The notes below the pieces were generated by a model. That model worked only from the letters and a program-made list of their open reading frames with translations. It was not told the DNA's origin and made no database searches. A stretch of 43,672 bases of DNA from a gamma proteobacterium symbiont of Ctena orbiculata (GTDB taxonomy: Bacteria; Pseudomonadota; Gammaproteobacteria; Chromatiales; Chromatiaceae), in the NCBI GenBank assembly GCA_003094535.1, contig NATV01000095.1, positions 1 through 43,672 on the forward strand, read 5' to 3'. Made by a program: the position numbers and the translations under genes. Below, piece by piece: positions 1 through 8,096 of this stretch. Within the stretch, counting starts at the first letter, position 1. Every line of letters starts with the position of its first letter.

Positions 1-100
1 CTGCCTGGGAGAGGAAAACTGTCGTTTCAAGAAACCTTGAAAACAGTATTGCACGAGCCCGATCAAACGACAGCGAGGCCACATCCGAGGCAAATCGTAT

Positions 101-141
101 TCGCCTTGGTATCGCGATGATTCGCGTTAATTTGCGGATTA
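101..141. repeat. Tandem degenerate ~10-bp repeat (TCGCGTTAAT-like)
   Basis: Four consecutive units of 10-11 bp, each beginning TCGC or TTGC: TCGCCTTGGTA, TCGCGATGAT, TCGCGTTAAT and TTGCGGATTA. The last two units are nearly identical to units at 40997-41016. It lies just beyond the 3' end of the EamA gene. It may be an intergenic genome-wide repeat family; function unknown. Confidence 0.45.
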
Positions 142-148
142 ATATTAT

Positions 149-1036
149 TCAAGGCCTGGTCGGATCACTGACCAGGGTGTCATCGATGCGCTCACGAAAG
201 CCTATCGCCAGGATGCCGGCAAAGGCGATCAGCAAGGCCCCCAGGACAAACTGACTGGTCAGGGTCTCCTGCCAGAAGAGGTAACCGTAGGCGGCACCGA
301 AGAGTACGGATGCGTAGGTCATCGGACTTACCGTGGCCGCTGCCGCAATTGCATAGCCACGGGTCAGCATCAACTGGCCAAGGGTGCCCATCAGTCCGAT
401 CAGCGCCAACCAGCCCCATTCAGCCGGAGTGGGCTGTTGCCAGCTCCAAAGCATGGGAATCGCCGAGATTATGGAACTCAACAGGGCAAAATAAAATACC
501 ACACGCACCGAGGGCTCACTGCGTCCCAAACGCCTCAGCGTCACCTTGGCCAGTGAGGCAAAAGCACCTCCCAGGAGACCGATCAGGGCAACCTGGTTGA
601 ATTCGCCCTCGGGATTGAGCACCAGGATCACGCCGACAAAACCGATAGCGATGGCCATCAGTATCCTTTGTCGTAGGGGTTCGCTGAGCCAGAACCAGGC
701 GATCAGCGGCATGAACAGGGGCGAGGTCATCTTCAATAACATACCGTCAGCGAGCTGCAGCTTGGCCAGGGCATAGAAAAAACAGTACATCGCGGAAACG
801 CCGGCCACCGAGCGCAACAGATGGAGGCGAAAGATATGGGTGCGTAAACTGACCAGCCCGTTACTCCACACCAGCGGCATCAGCAGGGCCAGGCCGAACA
901 GATTGCGCATAAATACAGCCATGTCGCTGGGCAGCGTTTGGGTCACATGTTTTACCGATGCCCCCATCGAGGCAAACATCAACTCCGACAACAGTATGAG
1001 CAGCGCTCCCAACAGCAGGTTTTGCTTATACAACAT
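149..1036 (-). CDS. EamA/DMT-family membrane transporter
   Basis: Integral membrane protein of about 295 residues with roughly ten hydrophobic segments in two similar halves, the architecture of the drug/metabolite (EamA, RhaT-like) superfamily. The first half has a conserved-looking helix near the N-terminus (ALLILLSELMFASMGASVK) and the second half contains GTLGQLMLTRGYA, typical of the second EamA repeat. Such proteins export or import small metabolites; the substrate cannot be told from sequence. I prefer the ATG at 1036 over the upstream ATG at 1078, because 1036 follows AAAGGGG at good spacing and starts directly into the first membrane helix. The gene stands alone on the minus strand, divergent from the DUF2959 lipoprotein. 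Confidence 0.85.
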   Translation of the reverse strand: MLYKQNLLLGALLILLSELMFASMGASVKHVTQTLPSDMAVFMRNLFGLALLMPLVWSNGLVSLRTHIFRLHLLRSVAGVSAMYCFFYALAKLQLADGMLLKMTSPLFMPLIAWFWLSEPLRQRILMAIAIGFVGVILVLNPEGEFNQVALIGLLGGAFASLAKVTLRRLGRSEPSVRVVFYFALLSSIISAIPMLWSWQQPTPAEWGWLALIGLMGTLGQLMLTRGYAIAAAATVSPMTYASVLFGAAYGYLFWQETLTSQFVLGALLIAFAGILAIGFRERIDDTLVSDPTRP

Positions 1037-1285
1037 GCCAGCACCCCTTTGCACAATGCCGGTCGCACCGCCTTGCATAGAATCTCATCCGGCCCATCTC
1101 AAGCTTCGAATACCACGACCCAGATTTTGCCATGCGCCAAAGAGTTCACAAATGGTGACATTCCGTTGCCACCGAGGGCCTTGGCAGCGATAGGCAAATG
1201 GGTAATAACAGGCCTCTTATCGCAATCGCCGATCACTCTGTGGCAAAATTGTACAATCTAACAGATTCTACGGGGAATTGTTCAC

Positions 1286-1933
1286 ATGCTTTCACTACGC
1301 CTTTACACATTGCCTGCGCTGATGCTGCTAGTTAGCGCTTGTTCGAGCGTCTACTACGACACCATGGAGAAGGTCGGCATCCACAAGCGGGATATCATGG
1401 TCGACCGGGTGGAATCCGCTCGAGACGCCCAGGCCGAGGCGCAGGAGCAGTTCCAATCGGCACTGGATCAATTCGCCTCGGTGATCAATCTGGAAGAGAG
1501 CGACCTGAAGCGGGCCTATGACAGCCTCAACCACGAATTTGAAGCCTGTGAATCGGCGGCTGCAGAGGTGTCGGAACGCATCGACAAGGTTGAATCGGTG
1601 GCCGAGGATCTGTTTGAAGAGTGGCAGGAAGAGCTGAACCTGTATGAAAACAAGAGCCTTAAGGCGACCAGTTCGAAGAAGCTCAAGCAGACCAAACAGC
1701 GCTATCAATCGATGCTCATGTCGATGAAAAAAGCAGAGAAAAGCATGCAGCCTGTACTCAACACCTTTCGTGACAATGTGCTGTTTCTGAAGCACAATCT
1801 CAATGCCCAGGCGATCGGGTCCCTACGCGGCGAATTCGGCAATCTGAAAGCCAACATCGACAATCTGATAAACCGGATGAATCAGTCGATCAAGCAATCC
1901 GACGAGTTCATTAGCGGGATGCAAAACACCTAA
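1286..1933 (+). CDS. DUF2959-family lipoprotein
   Basis: A 215-residue protein with an N-terminal lipoprotein signal: hydrophobic stretch then VSACSS, with Cys19 as the predicted lipidated residue. The rest is almost entirely helical and charged, with heptad-like patterns (for example around residues 75-110 and 130-200), so a long coiled coil or helical bundle in the periplasm is likely. The conserved opening YYDTMEKVGIHKRDIMVDRV is characteristic of the DUF2959 family, whose function is unknown. GGGGA lies about 10 nt before the ATG. It is followed 38 bp later by the PiT phosphate permease gene on the same strand, which may make them co-transcribed. Confidence 0.85.
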   Translation: MLSLRLYTLPALMLLVSACSSVYYDTMEKVGIHKRDIMVDRVESARDAQAEAQEQFQSALDQFASVINLEESDLKRAYDSLNHEFEACESAAAEVSERIDKVESVAEDLFEEWQEELNLYENKSLKATSSKKLKQTKQRYQSMLMSMKKAEKSMQPVLNTFRDNVLFLKHNLNAQAIGSLRGEFGNLKANIDNLINRMNQSIKQSDEFISGMQNT

Positions 1934-1971
1934 TCCAAACGGCCTGAATCGGACTGCTGGCGCGAAAAGGC

Positions 1972-3498
1972 ATGTCGAAAACCGAAATCAGCGCTGTCAA
2001 CGGAGCGAATCATCTGCTCGCCCTACTCTTTCTAAGCGCCGTTGGCATCGTCTATCACTATCTCTACAGCAGCCTCGATAGCAGTTTGTTGATGATAGCG
2101 GCCGCTGTTCTCGGTGGTTATCTGGCCCTCAACATCGGTGCCAACGATGCAGGCAACAACATCGGGCCCCTGGTGGGTTCCGCCGTTATCAGCCTGACTG
2201 GAGCCATGCTGTTCGCGGCAGTGTTCGAAGCCGCCGGTGCCTATCTCGCGGGCGGCGAGGTGATCAGCACAATCAAACGGGGAATTGTCGACACCGATCG
2301 ATTCAACGATGCCGAAACCATTACCCGGGCCATGTTTTCCGCCATGATCGCCACCACTATATGGCTCAATCTTGCCACATTGACTGGCACCCCCGTCTCC
2401 ACGACACATACCATCGTGGGTGGTGTGGTGGGGGCTGGGATAGCCGTTGGCGGTGTTGGCGTGGTGAATTGGGATACCTTGGCTACCATCACCATCAGCT
2501 GGTTATTCTCACCGATAATAAGCGGTATCATCGCCGCGCTTCTGCTCTACCTGGTGAAGCGCACGATCACCTATCAGGACGATATGTCGCGGGCGACGGG
2601 AAGGGTGCTGCCGCTGCTGGTGGGTTTTATGGCCTGAAGTTTTTCCACATATCTGATGATCAAGGGGGTCAAAGCGAGTTGGCGGGTTGACATATTGACC
2701 GCCCTGATATGCAGCTTTGCCATTGGCCTGGGTGTCTATATGGTAACAAAACCCAGCATCCTCCAGCGCACCGCGCTGCTCCCAAATACAAAATCAGCGG
2801 TCAACCGACTGTTCAATATACCGCTCCTGCTCGGCGCCGGATTGCTGAGTTTTGCCCACGGTTCGAATGATGTGGCAAATGCCATTGGACCTGTTATCGC
2901 CATCAAGGAGGCAATGACCGCCACTGCGCAGACATCACCTGCACATATCTCCCACTGGGGATTGTTGATCGGTGCGATTGGAATACCCATGGGTTTGATC
3001 CTGTATGGAAGGCGCCTGATCAAGACGATTGGCAGCGAAATCACCGAACTCGACCAGGTAAGGGCGTTTTGTATCGTCACCTCGGTCACCATCACGGTCC
3101 TGCTGGCAAGCCAGCTCGGTCTCCCGGTCAGCAGCACGCATACCGCGGTCGGCGCGGTATTCGGCATCGGCTTCATGCGCGAAATCCTGAAGACGAATTA
3201 TGCCATACTCCTGGAAACCCTCAGGCGGCACCATCAACATCATGATCAGGAGCAGATCGAGGCGTTTATCACGCAGTTCGATCGTGCAACCTTCAATGAC
3301 AAAGGCCGCCTTCTTGCGGAGTTGGACAGATCGGACAACCGGCTACACCTGACCAAGAAGGAGCGGGGCTCACTGCAAAAGCTCTACAGCTACGAGTTCG
3401 TCAAACGCACCACATTTTTTCGCATCGTGATGGCCTGGGTCGTGACGCTACCTGTATCGGCCGTTTTGGCTTCCCTGATCTTTATCCTGATCGATTGA
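1972..3498 (+). pseudogene. pit: PiT-family inorganic phosphate permease interrupted by one in-frame TGA
   Basis: Two open segments (1972-2637 and 2656-3498) are in the same reading frame and are separated only by TGA at 2635-2637 plus six sense codons, so this is one nonsense interruption and not a frameshift. Read through, the product is about 508 residues, normal for PiT (PF01384) permeases. Both halves of the internal repeat are intact: GANDAGNNIGPLVGSA and TPVSTTHTIVGG in the first half, HGSNDVANAIGPV and LPVSSTHTAVGAVFG in the second. A soluble charged stretch precedes the last membrane helix. The stop falls in the central linker between the repeats. It may be a recent inactivating mutation, a base-call error (TGG would give Trp), or two separately made half-proteins, since ATG at 2656 could restart translation. 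No DUF47 partner gene is adjacent. Confidence 0.8.
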
Positions 3499-3842
3499 CC
3501 TGGCTTGAATGCAGAGGCTCCCCGGATCCATAGCGAAATAGGTTCCCATCGTGGAGTCCGCGCGGACCGAAGCCATATTCACAGTGTGAATATGATTAAA
3601 AATCCCACAAAACTCATTTATTTGTAAAAAAACCGCAGACATAGGAGAATCTATATTGGTGGAATTGATCTGTGCCACATGGAATTATGTCTTCAATGTC
3701 CCGTTACTACGCATATAAGCTGTTAATGCGTTCATCGCGATATGGCCGTCGACGATGCCGGTCTATTGCCGATTTCCAATATCCCGCTCCATCTCCCTGC
3801 CTCGGAGATGGCAACGCAGCCTCAGTCTAAGCTTTTCCCGCC
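3499..3842. other. Intergenic stretch with two adjacent palindromes
   Basis: No convincing gene. It holds a 12-bp perfect palindrome GTCCGCGCGGAC (3556-3567) and, seven bases later, a 21-bp palindrome with ten-base arms around one central G (3574-3594). No T-run follows, so a simple terminator is not indicated. The rest shows nothing recognisable. Confidence 0.6.
3574..3594. promoter_or_regulatory. Perfect 10-1-10 palindrome, candidate operator
   Basis: Arms CATATTCACA and TGTGAATATG are exact reverse complements around a single G. The symmetry and AT-rich content resemble a dimeric repressor/activator site. It lies 250 bp upstream of the GGDEF/EAL gene and 76 bp after the PiT gene. The regulator is unknown. 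Confidence 0.4.
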
Positions 3843-6095
3843 ATGAACAGCAGCAAGCGCTTTAGAGTCAGTCTCGATATGCTGGCCCATAGCCATATAC
3901 TTGCGTTCGTATTCATCACCTTGGCTATTCTCATAATCCTGCTTATTACGGCCTATTGGCAATACAGCCTCGAGCCAAGACTCACCGCCCATGCAAATGC
4001 CCATACCAATACGCTTGCCCAGGCCCAGGCCGGCATCCTGTCGAAATCCTTAAGCGGCGAATCGCAACCTTCCTTAAGTGAGATGGAAAGGGCTATGGAC
4101 TCGATTCTGATGTTGCGCGATCCAGCCACCCTGACGCCCCTGGTGCAGCGGGTAGAGATAAGGTTGAACGAAGCCATCAAAAGAGGCACGAGCAAATTGT
4201 TCGAGCACTCCAGGGGGCAGTTAAAATGCGTCAATTGCATCGTATCCGAAGTTACATTGGTGAATGAAAAGACCGGCCTCCCGATTGGTACTGCCCGTAT
4301 CCATGTAAACCGGGCTTTTCTTTCCGATTTGAAAGATGACATCCAGGAAAAACTCTGGTGGGCCGGTGCGATTGCATCATTGATTGTGCTTTTTGCCTGG
4401 TTGTCGATCGAAAGCTTTCTGCGCAAACTGCGTAACAACCAGTCCAATCTACAATCCATTATCGACGGTGTAGCAGATCCGCTCTATGCCTATACAACAG
4501 ATAGGGTGTTGGTTTTGCAAAATCAGGCCGCACGCAAACTCGCCCTATCCAATCATGGCATGGACGAGGAGGAGTTTCAGCGGCATATCCTTCCCCCCGT
4601 ATCGCTGATTAGAGAAGTTATAATCAATAACAGGCCGTTAAAGACGATCCATAAAATACCCCAGGCGGGAGGCAAAAACCTGCGCATGGAACTTCAGGCA
4701 AGTCCGCTCTCCGATGGCAGTGACAATAACACGGGAGTCATCGTCACCTACAGGGACATCACCGAATATCTGGAGCTGCTGGATGAACTGCAGAGTAACA
4801 AACACCAGCTGCAACAACTTGCTGAAAGAGACACCCTGACACATTTGCCCAACAGGTTCATGTTCAACCGCCTGCTGGATCAAGCGGTATCCAGGGCTGC
4901 GAGAAATCACACCATGCTCGCCCTGCTGTTCCTCGACCTTGATCGATTCAAGGAGGTGAACGACAGTCTTGGTCACGATGCGGGTGATACCCTACTCGAA
5001 ATCGTTGCCAAGCGGCTACTTAAAGCAGTACGCCGGGGTGACGTGGTCTCCCGCCTGAGCGGGGATGAATTCGTTATATTGCTGGAGGATATCAGACGTC
5101 CTGAGGACGCCACATCGGTAGCTGATCACATCATCGACTCGGTGCGCCAGATGGTGATCATCCAGGGCAAGAGGCTCCATCCGTCTCTCAGTATCGGTAT
5201 CAGCCTTTTTCCCAATGACGGTAAAAGAGGCAAATTGCTGCTGCAATGTGCCGATACCGCCATGTACCGTGCGAAACGGGACTCGCAAAACAGCTATCAG
5301 TTATACGATCCCAGCATGACCGTCTTGGTACAAGAACGCTTGAACACGATTACCGCCCTGCAGACTGCAGTCGAGGAGGATGATTTCATTTTGCTGTTTC
5401 AACCTCAGTACGAGCTGCACACCAAGCAGCTGATCGGCCTAGAGGCCCTGCTGCGATGGAACCGGGAGGGGCAGGAACTGGTCTCGCCGATTCATTTTCT
5501 TGATTTGGCGGAAGATGTGGGCCTGGTATACCCGATCGGCCAGTGGGTGCTGAGGAGTGCCTGCAAGCAGATCCAGGCATGGCGCGGCATGGGATTGAAT
5601 CCTCCACCGCTGGCAGTGAACGTATCCGCGGCAGAGTTACTGCACAAGAATTTTGTCGAAACGACTAAAGCGACCCTAGAGTCCACCGAATGCTCAGGCG
5701 AGTGGCTGACGATTGAAATCACGGAAAGTCTGTTTAGCGGTCAAGTCGAGCTAGCGGCCAACGTGCTACATCGTTTGAAAGATCTTGGTGTCGCCATCGC
5801 CATCGATGATTTCGGGATCGAACACTCTTCGCTGGCAAGATTGAAACAGTTGCCCATCGACAGATTGAAGCTGGACAAAATCTTCCTGCAAAACCTTCCC
5901 ACCGACTCTGCTAATCAGGCAATCATACAAACCGTACAGGATCTGGGTCATCGTCTCGATATTGAAGTGGTTGCGGAGGGGGTCGAGACCGCGGAGCAGG
6001 AGACCTATCTGATTCTTTCCGATTATCGCATGGCCCAGGGGTATCGTTACGGCAGGCCGATGACAGCGGATGAGTGTGCGAAACGACTCCACTGA
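3843..6095 (+). CDS. Membrane PAS-GGDEF-EAL protein (c-di-GMP synthesis/breakdown)
   Basis: A 750-residue signalling protein. Order: membrane helix about 19-41, periplasmic domain about 42-168, second helix about 170-192, PAS-like domain about 199-310, GGDEF domain about 330-490, EAL domain about 510-745. The cyclase signature reads SGDEF (about 405-409) instead of GGDEF; a small residue at the first position is tolerated in some active enzymes, so activity is uncertain. The phosphodiesterase looks complete: EALLRW, NVSAAEL, EITES, DDFG in IDDFGIEHSSL, the K in KLDKIFL and VAEGVET are all present. It probably senses a periplasmic signal and lowers, or switches, cyclic di-GMP. It is monocistronic, convergent with the small membrane protein downstream. 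The ATG follows a weak ribosome-binding region. Confidence 0.92.
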   Translation: MNSSKRFRVSLDMLAHSHILAFVFITLAILIILLITAYWQYSLEPRLTAHANAHTNTLAQAQAGILSKSLSGESQPSLSEMERAMDSILMLRDPATLTPLVQRVEIRLNEAIKRGTSKLFEHSRGQLKCVNCIVSEVTLVNEKTGLPIGTARIHVNRAFLSDLKDDIQEKLWWAGAIASLIVLFAWLSIESFLRKLRNNQSNLQSIIDGVADPLYAYTTDRVLVLQNQAARKLALSNHGMDEEEFQRHILPPVSLIREVIINNRPLKTIHKIPQAGGKNLRMELQASPLSDGSDNNTGVIVTYRDITEYLELLDELQSNKHQLQQLAERDTLTHLPNRFMFNRLLDQAVSRAARNHTMLALLFLDLDRFKEVNDSLGHDAGDTLLEIVAKRLLKAVRRGDVVSRLSGDEFVILLEDIRRPEDATSVADHIIDSVRQMVIIQGKRLHPSLSIGISLFPNDGKRGKLLLQCADTAMYRAKRDSQNSYQLYDPSMTVLVQERLNTITALQTAVEEDDFILLFQPQYELHTKQLIGLEALLRWNREGQELVSPIHFLDLAEDVGLVYPIGQWVLRSACKQIQAWRGMGLNPPPLAVNVSAAELLHKNFVETTKATLESTECSGEWLTIEITESLFSGQVELAANVLHRLKDLGVAIAIDDFGIEHSSLARLKQLPIDRLKLDKIFLQNLPTDSANQAIIQTVQDLGHRLDIEVVAEGVETAEQETYLILSDYRMAQGYRYGRPMTADECAKRLH

Positions 6096-6145
6096 GAGAA
6101 AACCCTGCCAGTCGACCGCGGAGTCTGGCGCGACTGCGGGACGAT

Positions 6146-6679
6146 TCAGTTTGCTGGATTCTGACCTACCGTCTCTTGCAAAACCGGGAGGTCGTCCGGC
6201 GGCGGCATCCGTTTGACGATAGACTCGGGCACATCGCCTCGCCCGGCCTGGTAGATGGAGCCGGACTCCAATACAAAGCAGATCATGACGGTAAGCAGGG
6301 TCGGTACCACAGCAACCCGGGTGATGGCCACCATCATGATATCGCCCTTCGAGTTGCCGCTGGTGGCCAGCATGGCCATTCCCAGGATTAGCGCACTGAT
6401 GGCATACCCGACCAGTAAAATGCGGGTCCGATTGGCTGAGAGCCGCCAATGAGCGGCCACGAACCACTCTCCGTTCGATGTTTCTACCCCGGACCGAAAC
6501 CAGATAAACGCAATGACGGAGAGTGAGAGCAGCAACGGAACCAAAAAGCCCATGAAGCCGATATCGAGCACGATGGAGGCGGGAGCTGCTATCAGGTGAC
6601 ACGCCACCAGGTTTACCATTGACAGTTCATGAGGTGTCTTGGCGCGCTTGCGAATCGACTCATCGACATCGAAAATCAT
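6146..6679 (-). CDS. Small integral membrane protein, unknown
   Basis: A 177-residue protein with four predicted membrane segments (around residues 22-42, 46-62, 88-107 and 118-138), a charged N-terminus and a proline-rich hydrophilic C-terminal tail (RMPPPDDLP). I recognise no family. GGGAGAGAG precedes the ATG at 6679 by about six bases, supporting this start. It ends about 50 bp from the GGDEF/EAL gene (convergent) and is divergent from the monophosphatase gene. No functional call is justified. Confidence 0.65.
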   Translation of the reverse strand: MIFDVDESIRKRAKTPHELSMVNLVACHLIAAPASIVLDIGFMGFLVPLLLSLSVIAFIWFRSGVETSNGEWFVAAHWRLSANRTRILLVGYAISALILGMAMLATSGNSKGDIMMVAITRVAVVPTLLTVMICFVLESGSIYQAGRGDVPESIVKRMPPPDDLPVLQETVGQNPAN

Positions 6680-6787
6680 TGTATGCTCTCTCCCGGAGAT
6701 CCACTATCCTGCACATTCAACTATGACAGGTTTAATCGCAGTTAGCGTTGATATTACGCAAAACAGATACAACCGTGAACGGAAACG

Positions 6788-7594
6788 ATGAGAATTGACA
6801 CCGATCTACTCTGTGACTTGCTGGTCGAGAGCGCCCAGGCCGAACTGATACCTCGGTTCCAGTGCAGCGACAGCCACCTCAAGGCGGATGGAAGCCTTGT
6901 CACCCAGGCCGACTTGGCGATGCAGCAGCACATCCTCGACCGACTCAACCATCACTACCCGGAGATTCCCCTGCTGGGTGAGGAGATGCCGGCTGATCGG
7001 CAGCTGGCGATTCTGAATGACAATACACGGGGCTTTTGGTGTCTCGATCCCCTGGACGGCACGGCCAACTTCGTGGCCGGCATGCCTTTTTTTGCCGTCT
7101 CCCTTGCCTATATGAGCAACGGGCGGGTCGAGCTTGGCCTCGTCTACGATCCGCTCAGGGACGAACTGTTTCACGCCCGGCGGGGTTCGGGAGCCTGGTT
7201 GAATCAGACCCCTTTGAACCTCGACAACAGGCTTGATCGGCTGCAGGAGTGTGTCGCAATGGTCGATTTCAAGCGCCTCGACCCTGCGCTGGCACACCAA
7301 CTTGCATCGGCGCCACCCTACCGTTCCCAACGCAGTATAGGAAGCGTAGCGCTGGACTGGTGCTGGCTGGCGGCAGGTCGCCTGCAACTCTATCTGCACG
7401 GTGGCGCCAGGCTTTGGGATTATGCCGCCGGAACCCTGATTTTCAGCGAAGCCGGTGGCCAGTTCAGTCTGATCGACCCTGCAACCGCGTCAGCCGCTCA
7501 ATCTGGCCCTGGTCTGCGGCCACGGATGGCGGTGGCTGCGGCGAATCAAAGGCTGTTCGAAAACTGGCTGTCCTGGTTGAAAGGTTTTAGTTGA
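6788..7594 (+). CDS. Inositol monophosphatase-family phosphatase
   Basis: A 268-residue cytosolic Mg-dependent phosphatase of the IMPase/CysQ superfamily. Metal-binding motifs are in the expected order: LLGEEMP (Glu, about 60), CLDPLDGTANF (about 84-94, the DPLDGT metal site) and LWDYAAGTLIFSEAGG (about 211-226, the WDxAAG motif). The substrate could be inositol phosphate, histidinol phosphate or 3'-phosphoadenosine 5'-phosphate; sequence alone does not separate these. The end of the gene overlaps the promoter of tRNA-Asp. Confidence 0.88.
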   Translation: MRIDTDLLCDLLVESAQAELIPRFQCSDSHLKADGSLVTQADLAMQQHILDRLNHHYPEIPLLGEEMPADRQLAILNDNTRGFWCLDPLDGTANFVAGMPFFAVSLAYMSNGRVELGLVYDPLRDELFHARRGSGAWLNQTPLNLDNRLDRLQECVAMVDFKRLDPALAHQLASAPPYRSQRSIGSVALDWCWLAAGRLQLYLHGGARLWDYAAGTLIFSEAGGQFSLIDPATASAAQSGPGLRPRMAVAAANQRLFENWLSWLKGFS

Positions 7595-7618
7595 CCTGGG
7601 CGTGAAAAACCTTAAACT
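7591..7618 (+). promoter_or_regulatory. Predicted sigma-70 promoter of tRNA-Asp
   Basis: TTGACC (7591-7596) and TAAACT (7613-7618) are spaced by 16 bp, about 16 bp upstream of the tRNA 5' end. The -35 overlaps the stop codon of the preceding monophosphatase gene. Confidence 0.5.
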
Positions 7619-7634
7619 ATCGCGCTCTTCACAA

Positions 7635-7711
7635 GGAGCGGTAGTTCAGTTGGTTAGAATACCGGCCTGTCACGCCGGGGGTCGCGGGTTCGAGTCCCGT
7701 CCGCTCCGCCA
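7635..7711 (+). tRNA. tRNA-Asp (anticodon GTC)
   Basis: A 77-nt cloverleaf: acceptor arms GGAGCGG (7635-7641) and CCGCTCC (7701-7707), discriminator G, and encoded CCA at 7709-7711. The D-arm begins TAGTTCAGTTGGTTAGA, the anticodon loop reads CTGTCAC with GTC at 7669-7671, and the T-arm contains GGTTCGAGTCC. All arms pair normally. The single gene stands between the monophosphatase and the DUF1800 gene. Confidence 0.97.
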
Positions 7712-8096
7712 TCTCCAGTATCTGGTCTTAGCGCCCGGGAACCTCCAGGACCCGACGGGAATTGGATTCCCCATTCGAATCGGCCCCTCTGCAACGGCAA
7801 GGCATCCACCGCCTGTTCCGTTTGCACCAACCTTTTTTACTCCCCGATCAGTCTTCGCCGATTCCACCGGCATGGAACCGAGAGACCGTGCTCCGGGATC
7901 CTGCCGGCAGCTGATGTAAACAGTGTCATATTTTTCTGTCATTTGGCCCACGCCGGGTTGCGCCCAATTTAGCCCTGGGCAATGGATAAAAATATGAAGC
8001 ACTACTCAACTTGCCGTTAAGCAACATCCTATTCTTGGCGCTACACGATTCCTGGCTGTCACTGCAGCCACTGCATAGTTTAACAAGCAGCGAGAA
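7712..8096. other. Intergenic stretch without recognised gene
   Basis: Between tRNA-Asp and the DUF1800 gene. I found no repeat of the tRNA 3' end, no integrase and no convincing protein. It probably carries the promoter of the downstream secreted-protein operon, but no element stands out. Confidence 0.5.

Noticed and set aside
2635-2675. Selenocysteine at the PiT TGA
   Set aside because: No bacterial SECIS-like hairpin with a suitable apical loop follows the TGA, and PiT permeases are not known selenoproteins.
7635-7711. tRNA-Asp as integration site of a genomic island
   Set aside because: No repeat of the tRNA 3' end and no tyrosine-recombinase gene are seen in the window.
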